Shown here: one piece after another, positions 26,159-34,481 of the stretch | Numbering within the stretch: the stretch's first letter is position 1 | Layout: every line of letters begins with the position of its first letter | NCBI GenBank assembly: GCA_014802425.1 | Contig: JAAVCH010000031.1 | Coordinates: 1 to 39,667, forward strand | Origin: Bacteroides sp. | Lineage (GTDB): Bacteria > Bacteroidota > Bacteroidia > Bacteroidales > Muribaculaceae | Length of the DNA stretch: 39,667 nt | Reading direction: 5' to 3' | The notes under the pieces: model-generated | What the model was told of the DNA's origin: nothing | Seen by the model: the letters and a program-made list of their open reading frames with translations, nothing else | Databases searched by the model: none | Position numbers and translations under genes: made by a program

Positions 26159-26911
26159 TTAAAGTGAATTCGCCCCCCCGGTGATGTCAATACAACTTCC
26201 AGTCATCCATTCACTTGCATTAGAGAGCAGATACACCGCCAGATTTGCCACATCCTCAGGCTGACCATAACGCTTAAGGGGATACGCTTTTTCAGCCTCA
26301 TGGTAATCCACGCCGGTGAGCTTCGAATCCTTCTCAACCAATTCAGTCCATACCATAGCAGGACAAATACAGTTTACTCGAATAAGCTGATTAGATAATT
26401 CGAGGCCGAGAACCCTTGCATATGCAATCAATGCACCCTTTGAGGCAGCATAGATTCCATTACCAATTGTGGGAGCAAAGGGTGCACGTGATGCAATAAA
26501 AACTATCGACGCCCCTCCGTTGATCTTTTTCTTCTTAAGCAATAATTTTTGAAGAAGTACAGGCGCATCGAAATTTACCTTCATAACACGTTGCAGATCC
26601 TTCTCCCGTACCATTTTAAGTAAAGTACGATCTCCAATCCCTGCGGAATGGACTACCCCATCAAGATCTGTACACTCCTCAACAAGGCGTTGTACATCAT
26701 TTTCCTGAAGCAGATCAGCCACAATCTTCAAGTGACCTTCTCCGGAAAGACTCTCAAACGTTTCATTGAGTTTTTCCGGATTTCTACCGGTGACAGTCAC
26801 GACAGCACCCATTTTTGAGCATACAATTGCTGTCATACGCCCGATACCGGAAGAGGCACCTGTTATAAGGATATGTTTGCCCTTAAGGGAGAATGGATTA
26901 AACTCCGTCAT
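26159..26911 (-). CDS. SDR-family oxidoreductase (FabG-like 3-oxoacyl-ACP reductase)
   Basis: This 250-residue classical short-chain dehydrogenase has the cofactor motif ITGASSGIGRM (TGxxxGxG), VVHSAG (NNAG-like), Asn113, Ser141 and the catalytic YAASK (Tyr154, Lys158). TGRNPEK after the second strand, with an Arg, fits NADPH use. The sequence plan is that of FabG. Flanked by an acyl carrier protein gene (next base upstream) and a ketoacyl synthase gene (10 bases downstream), it probably reduces the 3-oxoacyl-ACP to a 3-hydroxyacyl-ACP. A sugar ketoreductase is the main alternative. The composition is AT-rich relative to flanking capsule genes. Confidence 0.88.
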   Translation of the reverse strand: MTEFNPFSLKGKHILITGASSGIGRMTAIVCSKMGAVVTVTGRNPEKLNETFESLSGEGHLKIVADLLQENDVQRLVEECTDLDGVVHSAGIGDRTLLKMVREKDLQRVMKVNFDAPVLLQKLLLKKKKINGGASIVFIASRAPFAPTIGNGIYAASKGALIAYARVLGLELSNQLIRVNCICPAMVWTELVEKDSKLTGVDYHEAEKAYPLKRYGQPEDVANLAVYLLSNASEWMTGSCIDITGGANSL

Positions 26912-27136
26912 TTACTTATTGAGCAAATCAAAAAGTTCCTGAATCGTATTAGCGTTACGCATCTCACTGGCAGAAAGCTCCACATCGAACTCTTCATCGG
27001 CAAGAGCAATTACACCCAATGCCGAAAGCGATGACCATTCATCAAGTTCACGAAAATTAGTCTCAGGAGTGAGAGTCGCCACATCGGTATCATCAAAGAT
27101 TTCCGAGAATTTTTCTATAAATTCCTTTATTTCCAT
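26912..27136 (-). CDS. Acyl carrier protein
   Basis: This acidic 74-residue four-helix carrier protein has the phosphopantetheine attachment region EWSSLSALGVIALADEEF, with the modified serine most likely Ser36. The residue before it is Ser instead of the usual Asp (family motif DSL), which is seen in some specialised carriers. It abuts the reductase gene with no gap and follows the GNAT gene by 14 bases. Its sequence differs from housekeeping AcpP, so it probably carries the acyl chain made by the adjacent synthase and reductase and hands it to a transferase, perhaps the neighbouring GNAT protein. A 4'-phosphopantetheinyl transferase elsewhere in the genome would be needed. Confidence 0.92.
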   Translation of the reverse strand: MEIKEFIEKFSEIFDDTDVATLTPETNFRELDEWSSLSALGVIALADEEFDVELSASEMRNANTIQELFDLLNK

Positions 27137-27150
27137 ATTATATCACTGAT

Positions 27151-27615
27151 TTAAAAGGTCAGTATTATCTCAAGTTCCTCAACATTCGAATTAGGAAACA
27201 CTGATTTATTGATTACCACAAAACCTAATTTAAAGTAATACTCCACCAAGGCCTTAAATGAACTACGGATTTTCCCTACTTTCCCTGCCGATCCATATTG
27301 TCTGGCGTATTTCAAAGACCGACGTATAAGATCAGGTCCAAGAAGGTAGTCTGCGTATTCATGCTTTGCTGACAAATGGGTACCGAAGGTGTATTCCGGA
27401 GCTTTATTGACATAATCAGCCACACATGCGACAAGCTTACCATTATCACGATACACGAACAAAGTAGCATGATCTATCAGCTTTCTCGTCCATTCTTCAA
27501 GATTAACTCTACTACTGATGGAGGGTACATGCGTATGATCAATTTCCTTTAAGTAAGTATACAATTCATCATAGTTACCTGTACCGGGTTGTATTATCTC
27601 AAATTTTAAATCCAT
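27151..27615 (-). CDS. GNAT-family N-acyltransferase
   Basis: This 154-residue protein fits a GNAT fold: central strands LFVYRDNGKLVACVADYVN, a helix region RSLKYARQYGSAGKVGKI, where the acyl donor pyrophosphate loop is expected, and the typical late motif ALVEYYFKLGFVVINKSVF. GNAT enzymes pass an acyl group from CoA, or sometimes from an acyl-ACP, to an amine. Here it lies between the initiating sugar transferase (stop and start overlap as TAATG) and the acyl carrier protein. This makes an amino-sugar acyltransferase that uses the dedicated ACP attractive, though that is inference; ordinary N-acetylation is the alternative. The segment is AT-rich, as in the rest of the cassette. Confidence 0.72.
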   Translation of the reverse strand: MDLKFEIIQPGTGNYDELYTYLKEIDHTHVPSISSRVNLEEWTRKLIDHATLFVYRDNGKLVACVADYVNKAPEYTFGTHLSAKHEYADYLLGPDLIRRSLKYARQYGSAGKVGKIRSSFKALVEYYFKLGFVVINKSVFPNSNVEELEIILTF

Positions 27616-28229
27616 TATTTCTTTCGGGCTAAGTTTAAGGGGATTCCTGAAGGAGCAACCTCAATATCTTTCCTTTCAATTACGTTTCTTACAGTCTGCA
27701 TAAGAATTTTCCAATCAAATGTAAACGTAAGTTTCTCTACATACTCCACATCTAATGCGAGGCGGTGATCCCAGTCGAGATGATTACGTCCATTCACTTG
27801 CGCCCATCCTGTTATTCCGGGGCGCACATCATGACGGTGGGCTTCTTTTTCTGTATAGTAGGGTAAATACTCCGGTAACAATGGTCTTGGGCCGATAAGC
27901 GACATGTCACCGACAAATACATTCCAAAGTTGAGGGAGTTCGTCAATTGATGTTTTTCTGATGAAGGCCCCAACCTTGGTAAGCCTTTTATCATTTGGCA
28001 GAAGATTACCCTCAGCGTCCCGTTCGTCTGTCATTGATTTGAACTTCACGACACGGAATATCTTTCCATCCTTTCCGGGGCGCTCCTGACGGAAGAAGGC
28101 GCCGGCGCCTTTGTTGGCGAAATGGAGCCATACCGTGACAGCGGCAAGCGGCACGCTCAGTACGAGCAACGCTCCGCCGGAGGCCACCACGTCGATGGTC
28201 CGCTTGAAGAATTTCCTATAAAGCTGCAT
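27615..28229 (-). CDS. Initiating sugar-phosphate transferase (PglC/WcaJ-type polyprenol-phosphate phosphoglycosyl transferase)
   Basis: This 204-residue monotopic phosphoglycosyl transferase starts with FFKRTIDVVASGGALLVL, the basic residues plus re-entrant membrane helix of PglC, and has FRQERPGKDGKIF, the catalytic Asp-Glu dyad in TSIDELPQLWNV (Asp96, Glu97), MSLIGPRPLLPEY and the C-terminal PGITGWAQVNGRN. It transfers a sugar-1-phosphate from a UDP-sugar to undecaprenyl phosphate, the first membrane step of repeat-unit assembly. The length equals that of PglC, i.e. without the large N-terminal domain of WcaJ. Odd feature: the first ~190 bases (28040-28229) are G+C-rich like the genes upstream, while the rest is AT-rich, as if the gene were a recombination joint. 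Confidence 0.94.
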   Translation of the reverse strand: MQLYRKFFKRTIDVVASGGALLVLSVPLAAVTVWLHFANKGAGAFFRQERPGKDGKIFRVVKFKSMTDERDAEGNLLPNDKRLTKVGAFIRKTSIDELPQLWNVFVGDMSLIGPRPLLPEYLPYYTEKEAHRHDVRPGITGWAQVNGRNHLDWDHRLALDVEYVEKLTFTFDWKILMQTVRNVIERKDIEVAPSGIPLNLARKK

Positions 28230-28312
28230 GGTCTAAAAACAGGGTTGGGGGGGGTTCATGGACTCTCCGGTCATATCCGCCGCCGAAAGCGGGAGAGTGG
28301 GGAGGGGTATCG

Positions 28313-29488
28313 CTAAAAAAGCGAATTCAGTATGTCAGCGCGCAGACGGCCATAGATTGTGTCAGTGTCGAGAAGGGCGCTGCGGAGCTGACCGAGACGC
28401 TCCTTGAGGCCTGGCTCGATGCTTGTCCAGTTCTGTATGGTGTCCAAAAGGATCTTATTGAACGAAGAGGCATCGAATGTGCGTCCCACTCCATACTCAT
28501 CAAGCATGGAGGCCGTCTCGCCTTTCAGGTTATTCAGTATGAAGCAGTCGGTGGAAACGTAGTCATTGAATTTGTAGCTGTGTACCACCAGAGTGTTCTC
28601 CTTAAAGGAATTGACAGCTATATCGCAATAGGACAGGTATTTCAGGAAATCCCTGTATTCGACCCTCCCGGTGATCACCACATCAAGACCCAGCTCCCGG
28701 GCGGTCTGCCTGATATAGTCGGCTTTCTCACCGTCGCCGATGAACCACATCCTGTATTTCACACCCTTGTCGCGAATGTATGCGATACCCTTGAGTATGA
28801 CGTCGAAGTCATAGCTCTGGCCCAATGAGCCGCCGTATCCGATCCAGATTTCATCCGAGGGCTTGTCTAGTGACACTCCGGACTCTTCGATAAGTCGGCA
28901 CGCGGCACTATAGTCGGACCCAAGATAGGTGTACGACCACGGCACATCGGGATTCAGCCTATGGGCCACCTCAGCGTATGCCTTCGACTCGCCGGATATA
29001 TAGTCGGCAGCCCTGTAGGCCTTCCTGGTCATGCGGGTCCACGGATAGAGGGCGGGGGAGAGCAGTTTATGGAACGGGAGGACGGCCACAAGCGAATCGG
29101 GCCACAGGTCTATCACGTCCACCACAAAAGGGATGCCGTGCTTCTTACAGAACTTCCCCACCACACAGGCCGAGGCGGAAGGAGGCATCGGACAATACAC
29201 CAGATCCGGCAATGAGGAGAGCGAGTCAAGATAGCGCCTCACGGACCTGGCGAATCCCATATGGCTGAATATGCGCCGGAATGATACGTTCTTAGAATAG
29301 GCCGATACGTGGAGCCTGACCGTCCTGAAATCCGCCGGCGCCGTATCAGGCCCGACATACCGCTTGGATCCATGACTGAAGTCGGAGGTGACCACCGTCA
29401 CGTCGTCATCCGGGAAGACATGCTTGATTACCTTACTGACCCGGCCGGTGACCGACACACCGAAAAGCGAAACAATCAGGACTTTCAT
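28313..29488 (-). CDS. Glycosyltransferase family 4
   Basis: This 391-residue GT-B glycosyltransferase has an N-terminal acceptor domain (MKVLIVSLFGVSVTGR, FVVDVIDLWPDS) and a C-terminal donor domain starting near IWIGYGGSLGQSYDFDVI, with WFIGDGEKADYIRQTA typical of the WbuB/WcaI-like GT4 group that often sits next to a PglC-type transferase in capsule loci. It adds a sugar from a nucleotide donor to the lipid-linked intermediate at the cytoplasmic face. Sugar and linkage are unknown. It overlaps the preceding GT2 gene by four bases and is separated from the initiating transferase by 83 bases without a clear promoter. Confidence 0.88.
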   Translation of the reverse strand: MKVLIVSLFGVSVTGRVSKVIKHVFPDDDVTVVTSDFSHGSKRYVGPDTAPADFRTVRLHVSAYSKNVSFRRIFSHMGFARSVRRYLDSLSSLPDLVYCPMPPSASACVVGKFCKKHGIPFVVDVIDLWPDSLVAVLPFHKLLSPALYPWTRMTRKAYRAADYISGESKAYAEVAHRLNPDVPWSYTYLGSDYSAACRLIEESGVSLDKPSDEIWIGYGGSLGQSYDFDVILKGIAYIRDKGVKYRMWFIGDGEKADYIRQTARELGLDVVITGRVEYRDFLKYLSYCDIAVNSFKENTLVVHSYKFNDYVSTDCFILNNLKGETASMLDEYGVGRTFDASSFNKILLDTIQNWTSIEPGLKERLGQLRSALLDTDTIYGRLRADILNSLF

Positions 29489-30198
29489 CTTAGAGGGGAT
29501 TTATGGAGTCGCGCAATGAGCTGGAAATACAATCTCACCCTATAGCCTACGCGGTAGGCGAGGGAGAACGGACTTTTTCCCGTAGTGACATTATTGCCGT
29601 GGCGCCGGTAGGCTACCAGTGGGCGCGGTATGAACCGCACCTTATGTTCCTTGTGGGCCAACAGTCCGATCCATAGGTCATGCATCGGCAGACCCGGCGG
29701 AAACGGGAGCGACGTATCAAGCAGCCTTCTTGAGAAGGCCATGCAGCATCCGATATACTTGTTGTGCGCCAGTATCCTATGGAAAGGGAGGAGGGTGAAA
29801 TCCTCCTTCAGCACCGGGATATTGTCGGTATTGCCGTCGCGGTCGATGACGATACGGTTGCAGACGGTGCATTCCACTCCCGGCGTGGCCAGCGCCTGCA
29901 GAGCCTCGGACACTCGGCCGGGGAGCCAGACGTCGTCCTGGTCGGCGAGAAAAATATAGTCTCCCTTTGCATGCCGCAGCGCATTCTCAAAGTTATGCAC
30001 GGGGGAATGAGGGCCGTCGTTGACAATGAGCCTGATCCGTCCGTCCCCTATCGAGGACACCAGCTTCCGGGTATTATCCGTCGAGCCGTCGTCGGAAACT
30101 ATGACTTCATCATGGATGCCGACCTGTTCAAGGATAGACCGGATTTGAGCCTCTATGAAATTCCCTCCGTTATAGGAAGCGATGCAAACGGAAATCAT
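29485..30198 (-). CDS. Glycosyltransferase family 2
   Basis: This 237-residue GT-A enzyme has the N-terminal ISVCIASYNGGNFIEAQI, the nucleotide-binding SDDGSTDNTRKL and the metal-binding FLADQDDVWLPGR (QDD at residues 87-89), as in the GT2 rhamnosyl/galactosyltransferases of O-antigen loci. The C-terminus ends in a basic amphipathic stretch that may contact the membrane. The start codon overlaps the stop of the next GT2 gene (four bases), and its own end overlaps the GT4 gene, so the three transferases are translationally coupled and probably act in sequence on one repeat unit. Confidence 0.9.
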   Translation of the reverse strand: MISVCIASYNGGNFIEAQIRSILEQVGIHDEVIVSDDGSTDNTRKLVSSIGDGRIRLIVNDGPHSPVHNFENALRHAKGDYIFLADQDDVWLPGRVSEALQALATPGVECTVCNRIVIDRDGNTDNIPVLKEDFTLLPFHRILAHNKYIGCCMAFSRRLLDTSLPFPPGLPMHDLWIGLLAHKEHKVRFIPRPLVAYRRHGNNVTTGKSPFSLAYRVGYRVRLYFQLIARLHKSPLR

Positions 30199-31016
30199 CC
30201 GATAAGGGATTTTATTATTATTCCTATGGGTTTAATCGATTTGGTCTGGACCATCAGAGAAAAGCACCGGCGCCACATGACCCTATAAATGAATATCTTG
30301 TCGGGCTTGCGTTTACATTCATAGTGTTTCAGTGAATGGCAAAACAATCGGTATCTGGCCAGTTTCTTACGCACATCATCGTCATCGTTGCTGAACGACT
30401 GGACACACTCGCAGTCAATGACACGTGCGAATTCATATTTTTCCGATAACCGCTCTACAAACTGATAATCGGAGAAATCAAGGAAAACCTTTTCGTTGTA
30501 TCCACCCACATCCGAATAAGCCTCCAGGTTGATCAGCATCCCGCTATTGATTATGGATGCCGACGACAGCTTCACCATCGACCGGGGAAGGCTGTCGATT
30601 TCCATTCCCCGCGAAGAGGGTATGTACCTCCTGCATGAAAGCGGAGACATAAGTCCGCCTCTGCCGGTCAGCACAATCGGGCAATGAAGCGGAATGCCGG
30701 GATACTTCCCTATGCTTTCCCGGTACCGGAGGAGTGTGTCGGGAGGAAAGCAAGTGTCCTGATCCACCACCAGAATCCATTTATATCCGTTGTCACGGGC
30801 ATATCGGGCCATCCGATTGTAGGCGGCGCTCAGGCCCGGATTCGAAGGATCCGACACATACATCCACTTTGGAGGCAAGGATTCAATCCCGGTCAGAGGC
30901 TGAGGGGAATTATCATGGATGAAGACATCCTCGCTTTGGGTCAACAGGCTCTTATAAGTCCTTGTCTCCGGAAGTGACTGATTATATACGACACAGCCTA
31001 TGAGTATCTCCGACAT
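30195..31016 (-). CDS. Glycosyltransferase family 2 (rhamnosyltransferase-like)
   Basis: This 273-residue protein starts with EILIGCVVYNQSLPETRTY and has HDNSPQP, the stretch DPSNPGLSAAYNRMARYA, and KWILVVDQDTCFPPDTLLRY with the metal-binding DQD at residues 85-87. It matches the rhamnosyltransferase-like branch of GT2 found in O-antigen and capsule clusters. The donor is probably a dTDP- or other deoxysugar, but this cannot be fixed from sequence, and no dTDP-rhamnose genes are in the window. Its first 35 bases overlap the end of the polymerase gene. Confidence 0.88.
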   Translation of the reverse strand: MSEILIGCVVYNQSLPETRTYKSLLTQSEDVFIHDNSPQPLTGIESLPPKWMYVSDPSNPGLSAAYNRMARYARDNGYKWILVVDQDTCFPPDTLLRYRESIGKYPGIPLHCPIVLTGRGGLMSPLSCRRYIPSSRGMEIDSLPRSMVKLSSASIINSGMLINLEAYSDVGGYNEKVFLDFSDYQFVERLSEKYEFARVIDCECVQSFSNDDDDVRKKLARYRLFCHSLKHYECKRKPDKIFIYRVMWRRCFSLMVQTKSIKPIGIIIKSLIG

Positions 31017-32208
31017 CGTTCCTGTAAAATTTAATCACACAATAGCTTATGAGGACGAAACTCATCCCGATGGGATTGGTAATGAAGGGGTTGAACAATG
31101 ACTGCACGTACACCATCAGCACCCCTACAAAGTACAGCTTAGGCACCTTGGTACCCCTGCGTCCCTTAAGGCATCTTATGTTACGGTAGATGCAGAAAAG
31201 AAAGTAAAGCCAGTAAGCCAGTCCGAGCAATCCCGACTTCTGGAAAATCTCCAGAAATGAATTCTCCATATGTATCGGCCTGACAGGGACGCCGTTGCCG
31301 AAACCATGGCCGATCCATAGGCTGAATCCGTCAATGGCTCCCCAGACCTGACTCATGGTCTGCCATCTTATCTGGTCGCCCCCCGTACGGTCATCCTCCC
31401 CTCCCATGTTAAGGTCAGGCCTGATGGCGATCAGGCCTATGACCATCAATATGCCGCATAAGAGCACCGCTCTTTTCGCATTCCTGTTATTGGAGGTCAG
31501 GAAATAATAGACGATACATCCGAACAAGGATATGATGTAGAATCCACGTGTGCGCGTGTAATAAATGGCTATGGCTATTATTATGACCGGAAGAATCTTC
31601 TTTTCCTCCACCCAAAACATCATTCCTATCGGCAGGAAGATGAATCCTTTGTAAAACAGTTCGCCGCTTTTTCCCCGGAACATGAAATCGCTTTCCTGTC
31701 CGGCACTTTCATACGCCTGTCCGAAAGTGAAGATTCCCAGATAGCTGACGGCCATAAGGTAGACAAGATATATGACGGCCATTATCAGAGGCAGGTAGCG
31801 GAAAAGGGAATTGATCCTGTCCACTGTCCTCATAGAGGTTATGAAGACTAAGAAAAAGGGAAATATAAAGAAATACGACAATGGCTTTATGTCCTCGACC
31901 AATGCACCGCCGGGAGCCTGATTCACCAGCCCCAGCCCTATATCAAGCAGGAACAATAGAAAATACAGGATTATCAGGCGTACATCGGTACTGTCGAAAC
32001 GTGGCCTCAACCGTACACATATCCATGCCGATACGCACAGGCACGACATATACAGGATCATCTTCACCGTCAGCGGACCAGCTTTAAGCAACTGTCCGCT
32101 TCCGAACAGGACGGCCTCGATGACGGTGCAGATACCCAGCAGATAAACCAGCCGGGACGGTGTGTGATTGAATACCGACATTCCTTTCAACGCCTTATCC
32201 TCCCTCAC
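30982..32208 (-). CDS. Wzy-type O-antigen/capsule polymerase (O-antigen ligase family)
   Basis: This 408-residue polytopic membrane protein has about ten to twelve hydrophobic helices and a long periplasmic loop (about residues 265-315, with DLNMGGEDDRTGGDQIRWQT and then a conserved-looking HGFGNGVP), the usual plan of Wzy polymerases and WaaL ligases. Lying between a flippase-CDP-alcohol transferase segment and glycosyltransferases, it is best read as the repeat-unit polymerase. I use the GTG at 32208 because it overlaps the previous stop as GTGA; the ATG at 32181 (MSVFNHTPS) is a possible alternative. These proteins share little sequence, so linkage specificity is unknown. Confidence 0.82.
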   Translation of the reverse strand: MREDKALKGMSVFNHTPSRLVYLLGICTVIEAVLFGSGQLLKAGPLTVKMILYMSCLCVSAWICVRLRPRFDSTDVRLIILYFLLFLLDIGLGLVNQAPGGALVEDIKPLSYFFIFPFFLVFITSMRTVDRINSLFRYLPLIMAVIYLVYLMAVSYLGIFTFGQAYESAGQESDFMFRGKSGELFYKGFIFLPIGMMFWVEEKKILPVIIIAIAIYYTRTRGFYIISLFGCIVYYFLTSNNRNAKRAVLLCGILMVIGLIAIRPDLNMGGEDDRTGGDQIRWQTMSQVWGAIDGFSLWIGHGFGNGVPVRPIHMENSFLEIFQKSGLLGLAYWLYFLFCIYRNIRCLKGRRGTKVPKLYFVGVLMVYVQSLFNPFITNPIGMSFVLISYCVIKFYRNDVGDTHRLCRI

Positions 32209-32945
32209 TCAGGATAGATTCTGGAGAAGACAGTGAAAAGCCCCCTGATGAATCCGAGCACAAACAGACAGGCCCATCCCAGGAAAACCCATATGGTCCA
32301 TTTCGCATCAAGGAGATACCCCAAGGGGATAAACCAGCTGAAGCAAACGATGAAATTAGGGAACAGGTAGACCTGACGCCATACATACCGCAATGACGAT
32401 ATATGCGCGGGACCGGAGCCGGCTGACTTTCCGGAGTCCATTTTCGAATGGTAATGGTTGAATGCAGTGATATTGCGCATTATCATTTCCATAGCCATTA
32501 CGGCGAGAAATATGGCCGACAACGGAATCGGCTCCATGACCTTCATCTGAAGGAATGTAAGCCATATCGACATTATCATGCAGGGATGGTCAATGAGATG
32601 AGCCATGAAGTCCATCTCCGCGCCATATTTGGAAAAATGCCGGGTATATCTGGCCACCTGACCGTCACTGCAGTCCATGGAGAACCACATTATCCAGCAA
32701 AAATATCCGATAAACTTACACCATACATTCGGTAAAGCGAACAGGACACTTCCGGCAATGCCGAAAAGAATCATATACACCGTTATCACATTCGGTATGA
32801 CTCCATGACGGATGAAGAATGCGGAACATATCCTTCCTATGTCACGGGTCAGGAAATGACCGGCAAGCATTCCGGACTTAAAGCCGTTAAGTCTTGACTG
32901 CCTGCATACATCCCTGTAGACCTCCGAATAACTACGAACAGACAT
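32205..32945 (-). CDS. CDP-alcohol phosphotransferase family protein
   Basis: This 246-residue integral membrane enzyme has the CDP-alcohol phosphotransferase signature DxxDGxxAR(x8)GxxxDxxxD at residues 91-116: Asp91, Asp94, Gly95, Ala98, Arg99, Gly108 and Asp112 are present, but the last position is His116 instead of Asp (MDFMAHLID). Members of this family use a CDP-linked alcohol and transfer its phosphate-alcohol part to a hydroxyl. In a polysaccharide locus with a nucleotidyltransferase of the cytidylyltransferase type, the likely reaction is attachment of an aminoalkyl-phosphate or -phosphonate to a sugar or lipid-linked glycan at the inner membrane. About six membrane helices are visible. 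Replacement of the proposed catalytic base may be a subgroup trait or change activity. Confidence 0.85.
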   Translation of the reverse strand: MSVRSYSEVYRDVCRQSRLNGFKSGMLAGHFLTRDIGRICSAFFIRHGVIPNVITVYMILFGIAGSVLFALPNVWCKFIGYFCWIMWFSMDCSDGQVARYTRHFSKYGAEMDFMAHLIDHPCMIMSIWLTFLQMKVMEPIPLSAIFLAVMAMEMIMRNITAFNHYHSKMDSGKSAGSGPAHISSLRYVWRQVYLFPNFIVCFSWFIPLGYLLDAKWTIWVFLGWACLFVLGFIRGLFTVFSRIYPE

Positions 32946-33017
32946 AATATGCGGATTTATTAGATATTTACATCATCTTGTTATTGTGGTCACGCCGGGT
33001 CACCGATCTGCCGGCCT

Positions 33018-34481
33018 CTATCTGATTTTTCCTAACAGACGTACCGATATATCCTTGGCCTGAGAGAAGTCATCCCTGTTGAGGAAAAACACCAATACCG
33101 CGAAGGCGATGACGAAAACCAGACCGGATATCCATGGAGAAAATCCCGTGACCATTGAAAACCCTACGGCCATGATCCCCGAAAGGAAGACTATGACCAT
33201 ATTCCTTCCCCAATCCTTTACCTGAGAGATCAGCGATACCCCTAACTGCCGGCATGCAAGGCACGAGTTGACAAAGTAAATGTTGATATTCGACAATACC
33301 ACGGCCCATATTATACCGTCGATACCGAAGTTCATTCCGACAAGTATACCCGTAAGGAGAAAGCCCCATTTATAGAAACTCCACTTGAAGAGGGTCTTGC
33401 TGTAGCCTAAGGCAGCCACTACATAGAAATTGATATTGATAAGGGTCGTAAAGAAACCTCCTATACAGAATATCCTGTAATAAGCGGTACAGGGAATCCA
33501 CTTGTCGCCATACAACAAGCCGATAAGCGGCTCGGCGATAATTATCAACAGTCCGATTAAAGGGAATGACAGGAATGAGATCAGCCTCACACTTTTTGAT
33601 AAGGCCGCAGCCAGCCTGACTTTATCAAACTGGAGTTCTGAAAAGACGGGATACATCACCTGCCCCACCACGAGAGGAAGGGTATTGCTCGTGACGCTGT
33701 CAAATTTATGGGCCTGTGAGTACAGGCCCATCTGTGCTGCGGAGAATTTACGCCCGATGACCACTCCCTGGATATTCTTGCTTATTTCCTGCAATATATT
33801 CGCCCCCAGTATGAAGCCGCCGAAACCGAACAGCTCTTTCACGGTAGACTTCGAGAAACTCCAGGACGGGAGCCAACGTGTGACCACAGCGAGCAGCACC
33901 ACTCCCATGCTGTAATATCCGATCTGCATTCCCACAAGACTCCATACTCCAAACCCGCTCAACGCCATCCCTATCCCCACGAGTCCTCCCGTGAAATATG
34001 ATGTGAGGTTGCATACGGCCAGTTTCTTGAAATTCATTTGCTTCCGCAGTCTTGTCATCTGGATCGTATAGACCGAGGAGACAATCAATGTCAATCCTAT
34101 GCCCCTCAGGACCGATGAGAGCAACGGCATCCTGTAGAACTCTCCGACCCAAGGCGAAATAATGAACAGGCATATGTACAGACCTATGGAAATCATCAGG
34201 TTCCAGTAAAATACAGTCGAGTAATCGCTCTGGGACGGCTGTTTCTTCTGAATTAAGGCGGATCCGAACCCACCGTCGACAAAAACCTGCGATACGGACA
34301 TGAAAATGGCCAGCATGCCGATTATGCCGAAATCGGCAGGAGTGAGCAACCTCGCAAGGACAAGATTGACAGAAAAAATCAGGACCATCATTCCGAATCT
34401 GTCAATAGTCGACCATACGGCCCCTTTGGCCGCTTTGCCCGAAAGATCCTGTGAGGATGCCGATTTTTCCTGCTCCGCCAT
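33018..34481 (-). CDS. Polysaccharide flippase (WzxC-like, MOP superfamily)
   Basis: This 487-residue protein has about 12-14 membrane helices and starts with the signature GKAAKGAVWSTIDRFGMMVL, followed by LARLLTPADFGIIGMLAIF, as in the WzxC/lipopolysaccharide exporter branch. It should flip the completed lipid-linked repeat unit to the periplasm. Its ATG shares one base with the stop of the opine-dehydrogenase-like gene (TAATG), so the genes are coupled. It is the flippase of this locus, separate from the one next to ruvB. Confidence 0.92.
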   Translation of the reverse strand: MAEQEKSASSQDLSGKAAKGAVWSTIDRFGMMVLIFSVNLVLARLLTPADFGIIGMLAIFMSVSQVFVDGGFGSALIQKKQPSQSDYSTVFYWNLMISIGLYICLFIISPWVGEFYRMPLLSSVLRGIGLTLIVSSVYTIQMTRLRKQMNFKKLAVCNLTSYFTGGLVGIGMALSGFGVWSLVGMQIGYYSMGVVLLAVVTRWLPSWSFSKSTVKELFGFGGFILGANILQEISKNIQGVVIGRKFSAAQMGLYSQAHKFDSVTSNTLPLVVGQVMYPVFSELQFDKVRLAAALSKSVRLISFLSFPLIGLLIIIAEPLIGLLYGDKWIPCTAYYRIFCIGGFFTTLININFYVVAALGYSKTLFKWSFYKWGFLLTGILVGMNFGIDGIIWAVVLSNINIYFVNSCLACRQLGVSLISQVKDWGRNMVIVFLSGIMAVGFSMVTGFSPWISGLVFVIAFAVLVFFLNRDDFSQAKDISVRLLGKIR

